Below the pieces are notes generated by a model, which worked only from the letters and a program-made list of their open reading frames with translations, had not been told where the DNA came from and ran no database searches. The translations under genes were made by a program, and so were the position numbers. From Halomonas sp. 25-S5 (GTDB lineage: Bacteria; Pseudomonadota; Gammaproteobacteria; Pseudomonadales; Halomonadaceae), in NCBI RefSeq assembly GCF_029889845.1, contig NZ_JARANV010000020.1, forward strand, positions 19,130 to 83,129: a stretch of DNA of 64,000 nt. The letters are read 5' to 3'. Below are positions 53,520 to 62,533 of this stretch, in pieces; position 1 is the first letter of the stretch; each line of letters starts with the position of its first letter.

Positions 53520-55235
53520 TTATGCGTTGGTTTTCGGCAGAAACTTGCTGCCTTGATAGCTCGTGATTGGCGGATATGCATCTGGATCGATCATGACGTC
53601 CAGTAATGTGGGTACTTTCTCGTCAATGGCCCTCCTCAGCTCAACCAAGTAGTCGTCAGGATGCGTAATCCTGACACCTCGCACCCCGCAAGCATTGGCA
53701 ATGCCTGCATGGTCTACGTGAGAAAAATGGCAGATATCGGTGTAGTCCCCATGAAGCACCAGTTCGGAGTGCATCTGATAGCCAAGCGTCTGGTTGTTGA
53801 GCACCGTGATGATAACCGGTAGCCCCATTCGTACCGCTGTTTCCATTTCGGCCCAGACGTGTCCAAAGCCTCCATCACCGGTGACACAGTGCACCGTCGC
53901 ATCCGGCATTGCCGCTTTCGCTCCCAAGGCAAAGGGCAAGCCCCAGCCGAGACCCGCCAACCCCCTGGGGGTCAAGAAGCGGCGCCCGGGTTTTCTAGCC
54001 GTCAGAAAGTTCGCTACCCAGATCGAGGAGTAGCTGGCATCCGCCACCACGAGACTGTTGCCATCCACGCACGCATCGAGATCTCGAAGGACACGCTCAG
54101 GTCGAATCGGCGTAGCGGAAAGCGCCACAGCCCCGGCCAAGCGCTGATCGAAGGTGGCATGCTCGTGAGCGATTCGCTCGGGCACCGTCGCGGACCAGCT
54201 TTGCATGGCCGAAAGGTCCCGCTCGCCTAGCGCCTGCGTCAGGGCCCCAAGGGTCAACTTGGCATCGCCTACCAGGCGCGTGGCCTCATAGTTGCGTCCG
54301 ACTTCCAGCCCATCGACATCGATGTGGATGTAGGTCGCTCCCTCCGGGTAGAGGCTCCAGCTGTCGGTTCCGTTCTGATTGGTCCGGTTGCCGACCAGCA
54401 GAATGAGATCGGCCTCCTCGAGCACGAAGCGCAGATGCTCCGTGCGACTGCCCTCCCCCATGAAGTAACCCACCACGCCGACAGACATCGGCGAGGTCTC
54501 ATCGACCGCACCTTTTCCCATGACAGTGGTGGCTACCGGCACTCCCAGGTTCTGAAGCGCCTCTATTTCCGCGTAAGCGCTGGAGGTATGTACGCCCCCT
54601 CCAACAATGGCAACCGGCCTACGCGACGCAGCGATCAGATCGGCTGCGCCGGCAATCGCGCTCGGGTCAGCCAGCGTCCTGTCCAATGGGTAGCGGCCGT
54701 AGTGATTGCGGCGAGGGGGAGACGCATCCTCCTCCCGGGCCACCTCGTCTATGATGTCCACCGGCACCAGCACCACCACCGGTCCCGGCCTGCCCGAGGC
54801 GGCCTCGACGAAAGCCATGTCGATGGCGTCCTCCACGCGGCCGGCCGACTCAATGCGGCGAGTCGACTTAGTCACCCCGGAGAAAAGACGAAAGTGATCC
54901 AGCTCCTGGAACGCATTGCGCTCGCGGCTGCGTACGGCCACGTCCTGAACCAGGGCGACCACAGGAATGGAAGCCTTGAAGGCTTCAGCAAGGCCGGGCA
55001 CGAGCAGCGCTGCAGCAGGACCGTTTTGTGCCGCAACAACGGCCACCTTACCCGAAACTCGCGAGTAGGCATCTGCCATTGCCGCTCCGGCATTCTCGGT
55101 ACGATACCCCACCTGGCGTATGCCCCGCTTGGCAGCCGCCAGGAATACCTTTGACGGAATGCTCTGGCCGAATATCTCGCTGACACCGTGACGCTCCAGC
55201 GCGTCGACGATGCTATCCGCAACGATCCTACCCAT
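53520..55235 (-). CDS. Thiamine diphosphate-dependent enzyme (acetolactate synthase-like family)
   Basis: About 571 residues with three ThDP-enzyme domains: an N-terminal pyrimidine-binding domain with the activating glutamate in GYRTENAGAAMADAYSR near residue 50, a central domain (PVAIVGGGVHTSSAYAEIEA), and the C-terminal pyrophosphate domain with VTGDGGFGHVWAEMETAVRM ending VLNN. ATG 55235 is chosen because AGGGGG sits 5 bases upstream; 55250 is in frame too. Possible activities include a decarboxylase, carboligase or lyase acting on a 2-oxoacid or aldehyde. Its position between quinone reductase and transporter genes implies a substrate-specific catabolic role rather than valine synthesis. 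Confidence 0.88.
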   Translation of the reverse strand: MGRIVADSIVDALERHGVSEIFGQSIPSKVFLAAAKRGIRQVGYRTENAGAAMADAYSRVSGKVAVVAAQNGPAAALLVPGLAEAFKASIPVVALVQDVAVRSRERNAFQELDHFRLFSGVTKSTRRIESAGRVEDAIDMAFVEAASGRPGPVVVLVPVDIIDEVAREEDASPPRRNHYGRYPLDRTLADPSAIAGAADLIAASRRPVAIVGGGVHTSSAYAEIEALQNLGVPVATTVMGKGAVDETSPMSVGVVGYFMGEGSRTEHLRFVLEEADLILLVGNRTNQNGTDSWSLYPEGATYIHIDVDGLEVGRNYEATRLVGDAKLTLGALTQALGERDLSAMQSWSATVPERIAHEHATFDQRLAGAVALSATPIRPERVLRDLDACVDGNSLVVADASYSSIWVANFLTARKPGRRFLTPRGLAGLGWGLPFALGAKAAMPDATVHCVTGDGGFGHVWAEMETAVRMGLPVIITVLNNQTLGYQMHSELVLHGDYTDICHFSHVDHAGIANACGVRGVRITHPDDYLVELRRAIDEKVPTLLDVMIDPDAYPPITSYQGSKFLPKTNA

Positions 55236-55246
55236 GACGCCCCCTG

Positions 55247-56251
55247 TCATTCGAAAGTCAGCACGACCTTACCGATGTGGTCCGCATCCATCCGACGATG
55301 CGCCTCCACCACATCGTCAATGGCGAAGGTGGAGTCGATCACCGGGAGGCAGTGCCCCTGCTCCCACAGAGGCATGACGCGTGCCTCTAGCTCTTCGGCA
55401 ATATTTTGCTTCTGCTCGATGGAGCGTGCTCGCAGCGTCGACCCCGTGAGCCACAGCTTCTTTGCCAGCAACAGCCAGGCATTGATAGTCGACTCGGGCC
55501 CCTTCATTACCGCAATCTGCACGATACGCCCCTCGTTGGCGGCCGCCTCCATATTGCGGTTGAGGTAATCACCACCAACCATATCAATGGTCAAATCGAC
55601 ACCGCGCCCAGCGGTGATCTCTTTCACCGCCTCAACAAAATCCTGAGTTTTATAGTTGATCGCATGGGCTGCCCCAAGCTCGAGGCACTGCTGACACTTT
55701 TCTTCGCTTCCTGCCGTCGCGATCACGTTCGCCCCGAAAGCCTTGGCTAGCTGTATAGCCGTCGTGCCGATCCCGGAGGTTCCACCATGCACCAGGAACG
55801 TCTCACCTTCCTTGAGGCCGCCGCGCTGAAATACGTTGGTCCACACCGTGAAGAAGGTTTCGGGAACCGCAGCTGCCTGCTCTAGGGTCATCGTCGCTGG
55901 TACGGGCAGTGCATTACGCTCGTCCACCACCGCGTACTCGGCATATCCGCCGCTGGCCACGAGCGCCATCACAGCATCGCCGGCCGAGTAGCGTGACACC
56001 TCGCTGCCCACCTCTACCACGCGACCGCTGATCTCAAGCCCCAGCACATCTGTCGCGCCAGGAGGCGGCGGATAACCCCCCATGCGCTGCATCACATCGG
56101 GACGATTGACACCGGCACCTGCCACCTTGACGAGAATTTCGCGTGGCCCTGGTACCGGAATTTCGCCCTCGACGACACTCAGCACTTCGGGACCGCCCGG
56201 CTGCCGAGCCTTGACTTGCTTCATCGTTTTTGTATGCATGCTGCGGGTCAT
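55247..56251 (-). CDS. NAD(P)H:quinone oxidoreductase-like MDR protein (Qor/PIG3 type)
   Basis: A 334-residue zinc-free medium-chain dehydrogenase: VKVAGAGVNRPDVMQRMGGY, PPPPGATDVLGLEISGRVVE, VHGGTSGIGTTAIQLAKAFG as nucleotide-binding loop, and AVKEITAGRGVDLTIDMVGG. The zinc ligands of alcohol dehydrogenases are absent, as in quinone reductases. The N-P-D-V-M-Q-R motif is typical of the PIG3-like group. It is first in the seven-gene operon running left to 48003, and a perfect LacI-type operator lies 60 bases before its start. It probably reduces an enone or quinone intermediate. Confidence 0.88.
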   Translation of the reverse strand: MTRSMHTKTMKQVKARQPGGPEVLSVVEGEIPVPGPREILVKVAGAGVNRPDVMQRMGGYPPPPGATDVLGLEISGRVVEVGSEVSRYSAGDAVMALVASGGYAEYAVVDERNALPVPATMTLEQAAAVPETFFTVWTNVFQRGGLKEGETFLVHGGTSGIGTTAIQLAKAFGANVIATAGSEEKCQQCLELGAAHAINYKTQDFVEAVKEITAGRGVDLTIDMVGGDYLNRNMEAAANEGRIVQIAVMKGPESTINAWLLLAKKLWLTGSTLRARSIEQKQNIAEELEARVMPLWEQGHCLPVIDSTFAIDDVVEAHRRMDADHIGKVVLTFE

Positions 56252-56310
56252 GATTCCTCCACTTTATTGTCATATCCAGCTAACGCTTCATAGCAGATGA
56301 GGTCACAAAA

Positions 56311-56326
56311 AATGAAGCGCTTCATT
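56311..56326. promoter_or_regulatory. LacI-family operator upstream of the quinone reductase/liv operon
   Basis: AATGAAGCGCTTCATT, a 16-base perfect palindrome with the central CG of LacI/GalR operators, 60 bases before the quinone reductase start. The same core TGAAGCGCTTCA is found twice upstream of the aldehyde dehydrogenase gene (60320-60366). Confidence 0.85.
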
Positions 56327-56389
56327 ATATGCTTTGAAAATAACATCTCTCAGAATTATCACAAGAAATTTCAGCGTTATACTTTATGC

Positions 56390-57982
56390 TTATTCGGCTC
56401 TACCACGAATCAGGTCGGCTGCCTTTTCGGCTACCATCATCACGGCGCCCTGGGTATTCCCCGACACCATCTCCGGCATCACAGAAGCATCAGCAATCGA
56501 CAGTTTTTCTACGCCTTTTACCAGAAGGTTAGGGGTTACGACTGCATCATCGCCGTCACCCATTCTGCAAGTCCCAATCGGATGGTAAATGGTTTGCCCA
56601 TTCTCCCGGGCGAACTCCAACCACTCTTCGTCGGATTGCACTTCCGTGCCAGGAGACATTTCATGCGACACGTACTCCTTCATGGCTGGCTGCTCGACGA
56701 TTCTACGAGCCACCTTCATACCATCTACCAGTGTTTGGCAGTCCTTTTCCGTCGCTAGCATGTTGGGCTTTATCGAAGGAGCCGCCGCCGGATCGGCACT
56801 TTTGATATGAATGCTACCCTTCGATGTCGGGCGCAGCTGCGTGACGCCGATCGTCATTCCAGGCTGCCGATCCAGAACGCGAGTCGCCGCATTAGCGTAG
56901 CTGGCATGCACGAAGAAGAATTGGACGTCTGGCGAGCTCAACGTTGGCCGCGTCTTGATGAAACCGTGAACCAGACCCGTACCGAGGGTCAATATGCCCT
57001 TGTGTCTGGTGAAGTACTTCACCACTTCTTTCGTCAGCCGCAGTCCTCGTGACATCTCATTGAGGGTGACGGTGTTGCGGACTCGCCAATTCATGCGCGT
57101 GGCATAGTGATCGATGTAGTTCTCGCCGACGCCGCCCAGCTCGATCCTGGGTTCGATGCCGACCTTAGCCAATACGTCGGGATTGCCGATGCCGGACAGC
57201 TCCAGGATCTGGGGATTCTGGATGGCTCCGGCACAAAGGATCACCTCCCGTGCCGCCGTCACGGTTTCACGCTTTCCGCCACGCTCGTAGGTCACGCCGG
57301 TGCAACGGCTTCCCTCGAGGTCGATACGCAGCACTCGGCTTCCGGTCGACACCGTCAGGTTGCTGCGTGCCATTGCGGGTTTCAGATATCCATCCACGAC
57401 GCTCCAGCGCTGGCCGTTGCGTTGCGTGACCTGGTAATACCCGACCCCTTCCTGATCCGCTGCGTTGTAATCCTCGTTGAAGGGCTGGCCATCCTCGGCG
57501 GCAGCTGCCAGGAACGCATCGGAAATGGGGAAACGTTCCTTGACGCGCTCCAGGTACATCGGGCCCCACTTACCTCTGGACGCTCCGCCTTCGGCGAAAT
57601 TTTCCAATTTCCTGAAGTAAGGCTCGACATCCCTCCAGCCCCACCCGGTGGCACCTTCGTCGAGCCACCGGTCGTAGTCGATCGGCTGGCCGCGTACGTA
57701 GATCATGCCGTTGATCAGGGTGGAACCGCCCAGCCCCTTGCCGCGCGGAATGGCGATCACCCGCTCCCTGGTGGCGGCCTCCGGGCATGACTCGAAGCGC
57801 CAGTTATAGGTCTTGTTGGTCAACAGCTTGCTGAACCCCGCCGGAATCTTGATCCAAGGGCTCCGCGGCTGCCCGCCGGCCTCCAGCAGTAGCACGCTGT
57901 ACTTACCATCCTCCGTTAGCCGGTTCGCCAGTATGCAACCCGCCGTTCCACCGCCCACGATGACATAATCGTATTTACCCAT
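56390..57982 (-). CDS. GMC family FAD-dependent alcohol/choline dehydrogenase-like oxidoreductase
   Basis: A 530-residue flavoprotein: dinucleotide-binding DYVIVGGGTAGCILANRLTE at the N-terminus, GMC signature 1 RGKGLGGSTLINGMIYVRGQ near residue 80, signature 2 region GAIQNPQILELSGIGNPDVL near 255, and the catalytic HPIGTCRMGDGDDAVV region near 465 with SIADASVMPEMVSGNTQGAV at the end. It oxidises a primary or secondary alcohol to an aldehyde or ketone. It is the last gene in the unit that starts with the aldehyde dehydrogenase, which could take the aldehyde on to the acid. Confidence 0.92.
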   Translation of the reverse strand: MGKYDYVIVGGGTAGCILANRLTEDGKYSVLLLEAGGQPRSPWIKIPAGFSKLLTNKTYNWRFESCPEAATRERVIAIPRGKGLGGSTLINGMIYVRGQPIDYDRWLDEGATGWGWRDVEPYFRKLENFAEGGASRGKWGPMYLERVKERFPISDAFLAAAAEDGQPFNEDYNAADQEGVGYYQVTQRNGQRWSVVDGYLKPAMARSNLTVSTGSRVLRIDLEGSRCTGVTYERGGKRETVTAAREVILCAGAIQNPQILELSGIGNPDVLAKVGIEPRIELGGVGENYIDHYATRMNWRVRNTVTLNEMSRGLRLTKEVVKYFTRHKGILTLGTGLVHGFIKTRPTLSSPDVQFFFVHASYANAATRVLDRQPGMTIGVTQLRPTSKGSIHIKSADPAAAPSIKPNMLATEKDCQTLVDGMKVARRIVEQPAMKEYVSHEMSPGTEVQSDEEWLEFARENGQTIYHPIGTCRMGDGDDAVVTPNLLVKGVEKLSIADASVMPEMVSGNTQGAVMMVAEKAADLIRGRAE

Positions 57983-58027
57983 TACACCAGGCTTCCCGTT
58001 GCCGCTTGTCGAGTGATCGCAACATGC

Positions 58028-58816
58028 TCAAAGCCCCATCGTCTCGGCCATGAGTTTGAGTTGATTCTTGAGCATCGGAAGCCCGTACTGAACGGTGCAG
58101 CCCTTGCTCTTGGCGGCTTTCAGCAGAGATGTCTCCGCGGGCTCCATGATGATCTCGGCAACGACCTGCTGTTCCGTCAGGCCCTCGACGTCCAGCGGTA
58201 GCGGATCCCCCTCCTTGAGCCCCAGCGAGGTGGCATTGATGACGAGGTCGTGGCCTTTGGGGTCGCGCCCCCCCAGGCTCACGGGCAGAGCTGGGAAGGC
58301 CTCACCGAGTCGTTTACTCAGCGCTTCAGCCTTCTCCTGGGTGCGGTTGGCCAGGGTCATACGACTGACCCCCGCCTCGGCCAAGGCATAGGCGATGGCG
58401 CTGGCAGCCCCGCCGGCGCCAACCAGATAGGCTGAGCGCCCTTCGGGCTCGATGCCTTCTTCGCGAAGCCCCGCCACGAATCCCTTGCCATCGAGAATGG
58501 CGCCATGCAGCTTGCCATCAGCTGTACGCCGTATGACGTTGACCGCTTCCATGCGTGCGGCATCGTCGCTCAGCTCATCGCAGAGTTTCGCCACGGCCGT
58601 CTTGTGCGGCACGGTGATGACGAAACCGGCCAAGTTCTGCATGGCCATGAAGCCATTCACCACTGAAATGAGATCCTTGCTCGAGACATGCACCGGAACC
58701 ATGACGGCATCCTTGCCCGTCTCCTCGCAAAGGCGGTTGATGCCCTGCGGCGTTTTCACATGGTGAATCGGGTCTGCGATGATGGCGCAAATTTTCGTTT
58801 TTCCAGTGATTTCCAC
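58028..58816 (-). CDS. Shikimate/quinate dehydrogenase-like protein (AroE family)
   Basis: A 262-residue AroE-family protein: ICAIIADPIHHVKTPQGINR at the substrate-binding N-terminus (the usual S-x-S before the lysine is H-V-K-T-P), VITVPHKTAVAKLCDELSDD with the catalytic lysine, AYLVGAGGAASAIAYALAEA as NAD(P) loop, and VINATSLGLKEGDPLPLD. The altered N-terminal serines and the catabolic operon argue against a biosynthetic shikimate role. It lies 1 base after the aldehyde dehydrogenase stop. Likely a polyol, quinate-type or related hydroxyacid dehydrogenase. Confidence 0.85.
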   Translation of the reverse strand: MEITGKTKICAIIADPIHHVKTPQGINRLCEETGKDAVMVPVHVSSKDLISVVNGFMAMQNLAGFVITVPHKTAVAKLCDELSDDAARMEAVNVIRRTADGKLHGAILDGKGFVAGLREEGIEPEGRSAYLVGAGGAASAIAYALAEAGVSRMTLANRTQEKAEALSKRLGEAFPALPVSLGGRDPKGHDLVINATSLGLKEGDPLPLDVEGLTEQQVVAEIIMEPAETSLLKAAKSKGCTVQYGLPMLKNQLKLMAETMGL

Positions 58817-58817
58817 A

Positions 58818-60260
58818 TCAAACTCCCTGAGCCAGCGTATAACTCGTCTTCACGTTGGTAAAAAATTCTTTTGCGTAGCTTCCCTGCTCTCTCGGTCCAT
58901 GGCTCGAACCTTTTCTCCCCCCGAAAGGCACGTGATAATCGACGCCTGCCGTTGGCAGATTGACCATCACCATTCCCGCACTGGAGTGGCGCTTGAAGTG
59001 CGTTGCACGAGCCAACGACTGGGTACAAATGCCGGACGACAAGCCATAAACGGTGTCATTCGCCAGTGCCAATGCATGCTCGTAATCATCGGCCTTGATC
59101 ACCGTTGCCACGGGGCCGAAGACCTCTTCACGGTTGATCTGCATATCGTTCTGGGTCTGCGAGAACAGCGCCGGTGTCAGATAATATCCTGGCGTATCCA
59201 GTGTCAGACGCTCGCCCCCCGCCTCGAGCCGGCAACCCGAGCGCTTGGCCTCCTCTATGTAGCTCAGGTCCTGATCCAGCTGCGCTTGAGAAGCGACCGG
59301 CCCGATCTGGGTATCGGGATGCAGAGCGTTGCCCACCGTCAGTGCCTGCGTGGCCTCGCGCATGCGCTCGACGAAACGGTCGTGAATACCCTTCTCGACG
59401 ATAAGACGACTCGAACTCGTGCAGCGCTGCCCGGTGGAGAAGAAGGCGCCATTGATGGCCGTGGAAACCGCCAGCTCGAGATCGGCATCGTCCAGCACCA
59501 CCAGCGGGTTCTTGCCGCCCATTTCCAGCTGGAACTTCGCGCCGCGGGCGGCACACTCCGCGGCTATCCGTCTGCCCGTGTCCGAAGAACCCGTAAAAGT
59601 GATCGCATCGACTTTCGGCGAGGTGACCAGCGCATTGCCCACCTTCGAGCCGGGACCCATCACCAGGTTGAACACGCCCTTGGGAAGCCCTCCGACCTCA
59701 TCGATGATGCTGGCCAGCGCCCAGGCGCAGCCTGGCACCAGGTCGGCGGGTTTGAACACCACGCTGTTGCCATACGCCAAGGCCGGTGCAATCTTCCAGG
59801 CGGGAATCGCAATCGGAAAATTCCACGGGGAAATGATCCCCACCACCCCAACAGGCTCTCGCGACACCTCGACGCTGACGCCAGGACGCACCGAGGGCAG
59901 GAATTCCCCGCCGAAGCGGATAGCCTCCCCGGCAAAGAACTTGAAGACCCGCCCGGCACGAGTGACCTCACCAATCGACTCGGGCAGCGCCTTGCCCTCT
60001 TCGCGGGCCAACAGCTCACCAAGACGCTCCTTGTCGGCGAGGATACGGTCACCGATCCGATCGAGCGCATCGGCACGCGCCTCAGACGTCCATGTGGACC
60101 ACGTCTCGAGGGCATCGCTGGCGGCATCGACCGCCTGGGAAGCCTGAGCGTCATCGCCGCGGGCATATTCACCCACTACGTCGCGCGTGTCGGAAGGGTT
60201 CAGGTTGCGATTAACTTCGCCAGCTCCTACCCAGTCGCCATTGATGTAGTTCTCATGCAT
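58818..60260 (-). CDS. NAD(P)-dependent aldehyde dehydrogenase (ketoglutarate-semialdehyde type)
   Basis: A 480-residue aldehyde dehydrogenase: VVGIISPWNFPIAIPAWKIA, ITFTGSSDTGRRIA, catalytic glutamate in LEMGGKNPLVVLDDADLELA, catalytic cysteine in FFSTGQRCTSSSRLIV and the C-terminal FGGRKGSSHGPREQGSYAKE. The N-terminal ENYINGDWV and C-terminal GPREQG segments resemble 2-oxoglutarate-semialdehyde and related dehydrogenases. It heads the unit with the AroE-like and GMC genes, and two LacI-type operators lie 60-106 bases before the start. It oxidises the aldehyde formed in the pathway. Confidence 0.92.
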   Translation of the reverse strand: MHENYINGDWVGAGEVNRNLNPSDTRDVVGEYARGDDAQASQAVDAASDALETWSTWTSEARADALDRIGDRILADKERLGELLAREEGKALPESIGEVTRAGRVFKFFAGEAIRFGGEFLPSVRPGVSVEVSREPVGVVGIISPWNFPIAIPAWKIAPALAYGNSVVFKPADLVPGCAWALASIIDEVGGLPKGVFNLVMGPGSKVGNALVTSPKVDAITFTGSSDTGRRIAAECAARGAKFQLEMGGKNPLVVLDDADLELAVSTAINGAFFSTGQRCTSSSRLIVEKGIHDRFVERMREATQALTVGNALHPDTQIGPVASQAQLDQDLSYIEEAKRSGCRLEAGGERLTLDTPGYYLTPALFSQTQNDMQINREEVFGPVATVIKADDYEHALALANDTVYGLSSGICTQSLARATHFKRHSSAGMVMVNLPTAGVDYHVPFGGRKGSSHGPREQGSYAKEFFTNVKTSYTLAQGV

Positions 60261-60319
60261 CCCGTTATCGTCCTCGTCGAGGGTTTGCTACGTTCACGTA
60301 GCTTGCGACGCCACAAAAA

Positions 60320-60366
60320 TGAAGCGCTTCAGGTTGTTATCCAAAAAAATGAAGCGCTTCATTTTT
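60320..60366. promoter_or_regulatory. Pair of LacI-family operators upstream of the aldehyde dehydrogenase unit
   Basis: Site A TGAAGCGCTTCA at 60320-60331 and site B at 60345-60366, where the same core is extended by A/T arms to a 22-base perfect palindrome. Their centres are 30 bases apart, nearly three helical turns, so two repressor dimers could bind the same face. They match the operator at 56311-56326. Confidence 0.88.
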
Positions 60367-60455
60367 GGCTTCAAAAAAAAGGTGATAGTCACCATTGGTT
60401 CGATATCATTAAGAGATAGCAGAGTAAGCGCAGGAGCCGATATTAACCTTTAGTC

Positions 60456-61499
60456 TTAGATGCTTCTCTCGCTCTCCGTCAGCGCTCTCAAGCTCTCTCG
60501 TTGGACTATCATCGTTTCTAGCTCGAGCGCCTCGACCGGCGCCTCGTTATCGATGATCGCAACGATGGTGCGGGCAACCTCGACCCCGATTTCGTGCATC
60601 GGCACCCTCACCGTGGTCAACCCAGGGCTCATGGCACTTGCAAATTCGATATCGTCGAAGCCCGTGATCGACAACCTGCCGGGAACATCGATTCCGCTTA
60701 ACTGGCACTGATGCATTGCACCAATTGCGTGTAGATCGGTACCACAGATAAGCACCGTTGGCAGCTCCTCAGCCTCCAGCAAACGCTTGACCGCCTCCCG
60801 ACCACCATCAAGCGAGAAGGGCGTCTCGATGAGCCACTCCGGCTTGACGGTGATTTCCGCCTCTTCAAGAGCGTCAAGAAAACCCGCACGGCGCTGCCGA
60901 GAGCGCTCATTGCCCTCTGCCGGCCCCCCGCACAGTGCCACCTTTCGATGCCCCTTGGCGATCACATGCCTGGCAATATCATAGGCTGCCTGGCGGTTCG
61001 AGAAACCGATAGTGTGCGGATAGCTCGTCTCGTCGGTCGACCACATCATTAGATAGGGGATATCGTACATTTTGAGCATGCGGAAAACTGCATCGTCGTG
61101 GTCGGTACCCACCAGAATCACGCCATCAACGCCGCTCTCGACCAACGCCTGAAGCACCTTGACCTCGCGCTTCTGGTTGTACTCATGACTACCGATAACC
61201 AACTGATAGCCCATTTCCAACAGGCTTTGCTGCAAGGAATCGATGGAGTTTGAGAACATCGGGTTCTTCAGCGTGGGATACACCACTGCTACCCGCCATG
61301 TCCTTCGTGAAGCTAGAGAGCGGGCCACTCCATTCCGTACATAGCCCATTTTATTCACTGCATCCATGACCTTTTTCAAGGTTTTTGGTCTTACCTTATC
61401 TGGCGAAGAAAGTGCCTGAGAAGCAGTACCCAAGGATACATTTGCCTCTCTGGCAACATCTTCCAAAGTTATTCTCTTCTTTTTAACGCTCATGATCAC
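60456..61499 (-). CDS. LacI-family transcriptional regulator
   Basis: A 347-residue repressor. N-terminal helix-turn-helix ITLEDVAREANVSLGTASQA with hinge-helix region NKMGYVRNGVARSLASRRT, then a type-I periplasmic-binding-like effector domain (VAVVYPTLKNPMFSNSIDSL, GVILVGTDHDD, ICGTDLHAIGAMHQCQ, GFDDIEFASAMSPGLTTVRV). It is encoded just upstream of the aldehyde dehydrogenase unit and is the natural candidate to bind the three TGAAGCGCTTCA operators. Family members are usually relieved by a sugar or sugar acid. No matching site was seen at its own promoter. Confidence 0.92.
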   Translation of the reverse strand: MIMSVKKKRITLEDVAREANVSLGTASQALSSPDKVRPKTLKKVMDAVNKMGYVRNGVARSLASRRTWRVAVVYPTLKNPMFSNSIDSLQQSLLEMGYQLVIGSHEYNQKREVKVLQALVESGVDGVILVGTDHDDAVFRMLKMYDIPYLMMWSTDETSYPHTIGFSNRQAAYDIARHVIAKGHRKVALCGGPAEGNERSRQRRAGFLDALEEAEITVKPEWLIETPFSLDGGREAVKRLLEAEELPTVLICGTDLHAIGAMHQCQLSGIDVPGRLSITGFDDIEFASAMSPGLTTVRVPMHEIGVEVARTIVAIIDNEAPVEALELETMIVQRESLRALTESERSI

Positions 61500-61926
61500 T
61501 TAACCATAAATCGGTATTGTACTACGGCTAAACTTTAGCGAAGCAATATTTAGCGCGGAAACATTTCGAACCAACAACACTAAAACAATATTGCTTTGTA
61601 GGACAGCTTGCCTCTAGCACTCTAGAAATGCAACCCCCGGATTCAACCAAAACTAAACACAGCTCAATTTAAACCAGGAGAAGCATACTACCCAATAAAA
61701 AACTTCATCGCAAGGCAATGCAAATACAGCCCAATAAATGGAAAGAATTTTTCGATACACCATAGTTAGCACACATGTATAGTGAAATTGCTCGGAAGCC
61801 TTAACCTAGTTTCTGCGAAGATTTCTTGTGCTGCAAAATGCAAAATGCAAAATCTTGACTCCGGCAATAATAGTAACTATTCTACAACTAATTCGACCAA
61901 CCAAACCCCAACAGAGGCTCGTCACG

Positions 61927-62133
61927 ATGACAGAAAAAGATCTATATATATCTTCGCCTCGCAAAAAACTGCAAAGTCGAAAGCGCAACGGCGAATATGT
62001 GACGCTTGGCACAGCCAGCATTGTCGGGAGAGGTTTCGCGCCAAAGGAAAAAGTGGCCGAAACACTCAAGAAGGCGCATGAACGGTCTAGAGCCACCATT
62101 TTGAGGCATCGCCAGGAGCTTTTGGACTCGTAG
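61927..62133 (+). CDS. Hypothetical small basic protein (68 aa)
   Basis: A 68-codon frame starting MTEKDLYISSPRKKLQSRKR, with LGTASIVGRGFAPKEKVAET and a basic helical end (RSRATILRHRQELLDS). The frame is open further upstream to 61828, but that part looks non-coding. AGAGG lies about 11 bases before the ATG, a weak site. I do not recognise the family. The high Lys/Arg content would fit a nucleic-acid-binding protein, but that is a guess. Confidence 0.35.
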   Translation: MTEKDLYISSPRKKLQSRKRNGEYVTLGTASIVGRGFAPKEKVAETLKKAHERSRATILRHRQELLDS

Positions 62134-62176
62134 CCTCATCGATGCGCGAATTTAACCGACTGACGTACCGATAATC

Positions 62177-62218
62177 GAACATCGTGTGTGTTCCGCATGC
62201 GGAACACACACGATGTTC
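62177..62218. repeat. 42-bp perfect palindrome
   Basis: Two 21-base arms (GAACATCGTGTGTGTTCCGCA and its exact complement) meet with no spacer at position 62197/62198. Inside each half is a smaller dyad, GAACA-N7-TGTTC and its mirror GGAACA-N8-TGTTCC, giving overlapping inverted repeats. No U-tract follows on either strand. Confidence 0.9.
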
Positions 62219-62533
62219 CGTCAGAACATTGCGTGACGCCTCCCTAACTGCCTTTCACTTGCGACACCCGCTCGCACCGCCAGCCTCGAAAGACTGCTAA
62301 ATCACTGATTACACTTAGATAATTTTAGCAAGAGCCCATTTTCAGCTATCTCCAGCCTCGCTTACCTCCGCTCCACGGGGGCGCTCTGGGGGCGCTTGCG
62401 TAATCTGAAAAATCCCTATCGTTGTTCATCAGAGGCCGATTACCCCCTCGTTGTACCCTTCAAGGGCATTTCGGGACCGGGGTGGGTGCCAACGTGGCAG
62501 GTAGCCTGCACGTGACTGACCATCGGGGAACAG

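Larger units (their letters stand above)
61500..62533. other. 1-kb mostly non-coding region between the LacI regulon and the right-end genes
   Basis: AT-rich from 61500 to about 62000. It holds one weak small-gene candidate (61927-62133) and a 42-bp palindrome (62177-62218). Just before the next gene, a hairpin at 62492-62513 has GCAGG-TAG-CCTGC at its core and ACGT/ACGT outer pairs. The composition differs from the LacI regulon, which marks a new accessory segment. Confidence 0.4.
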
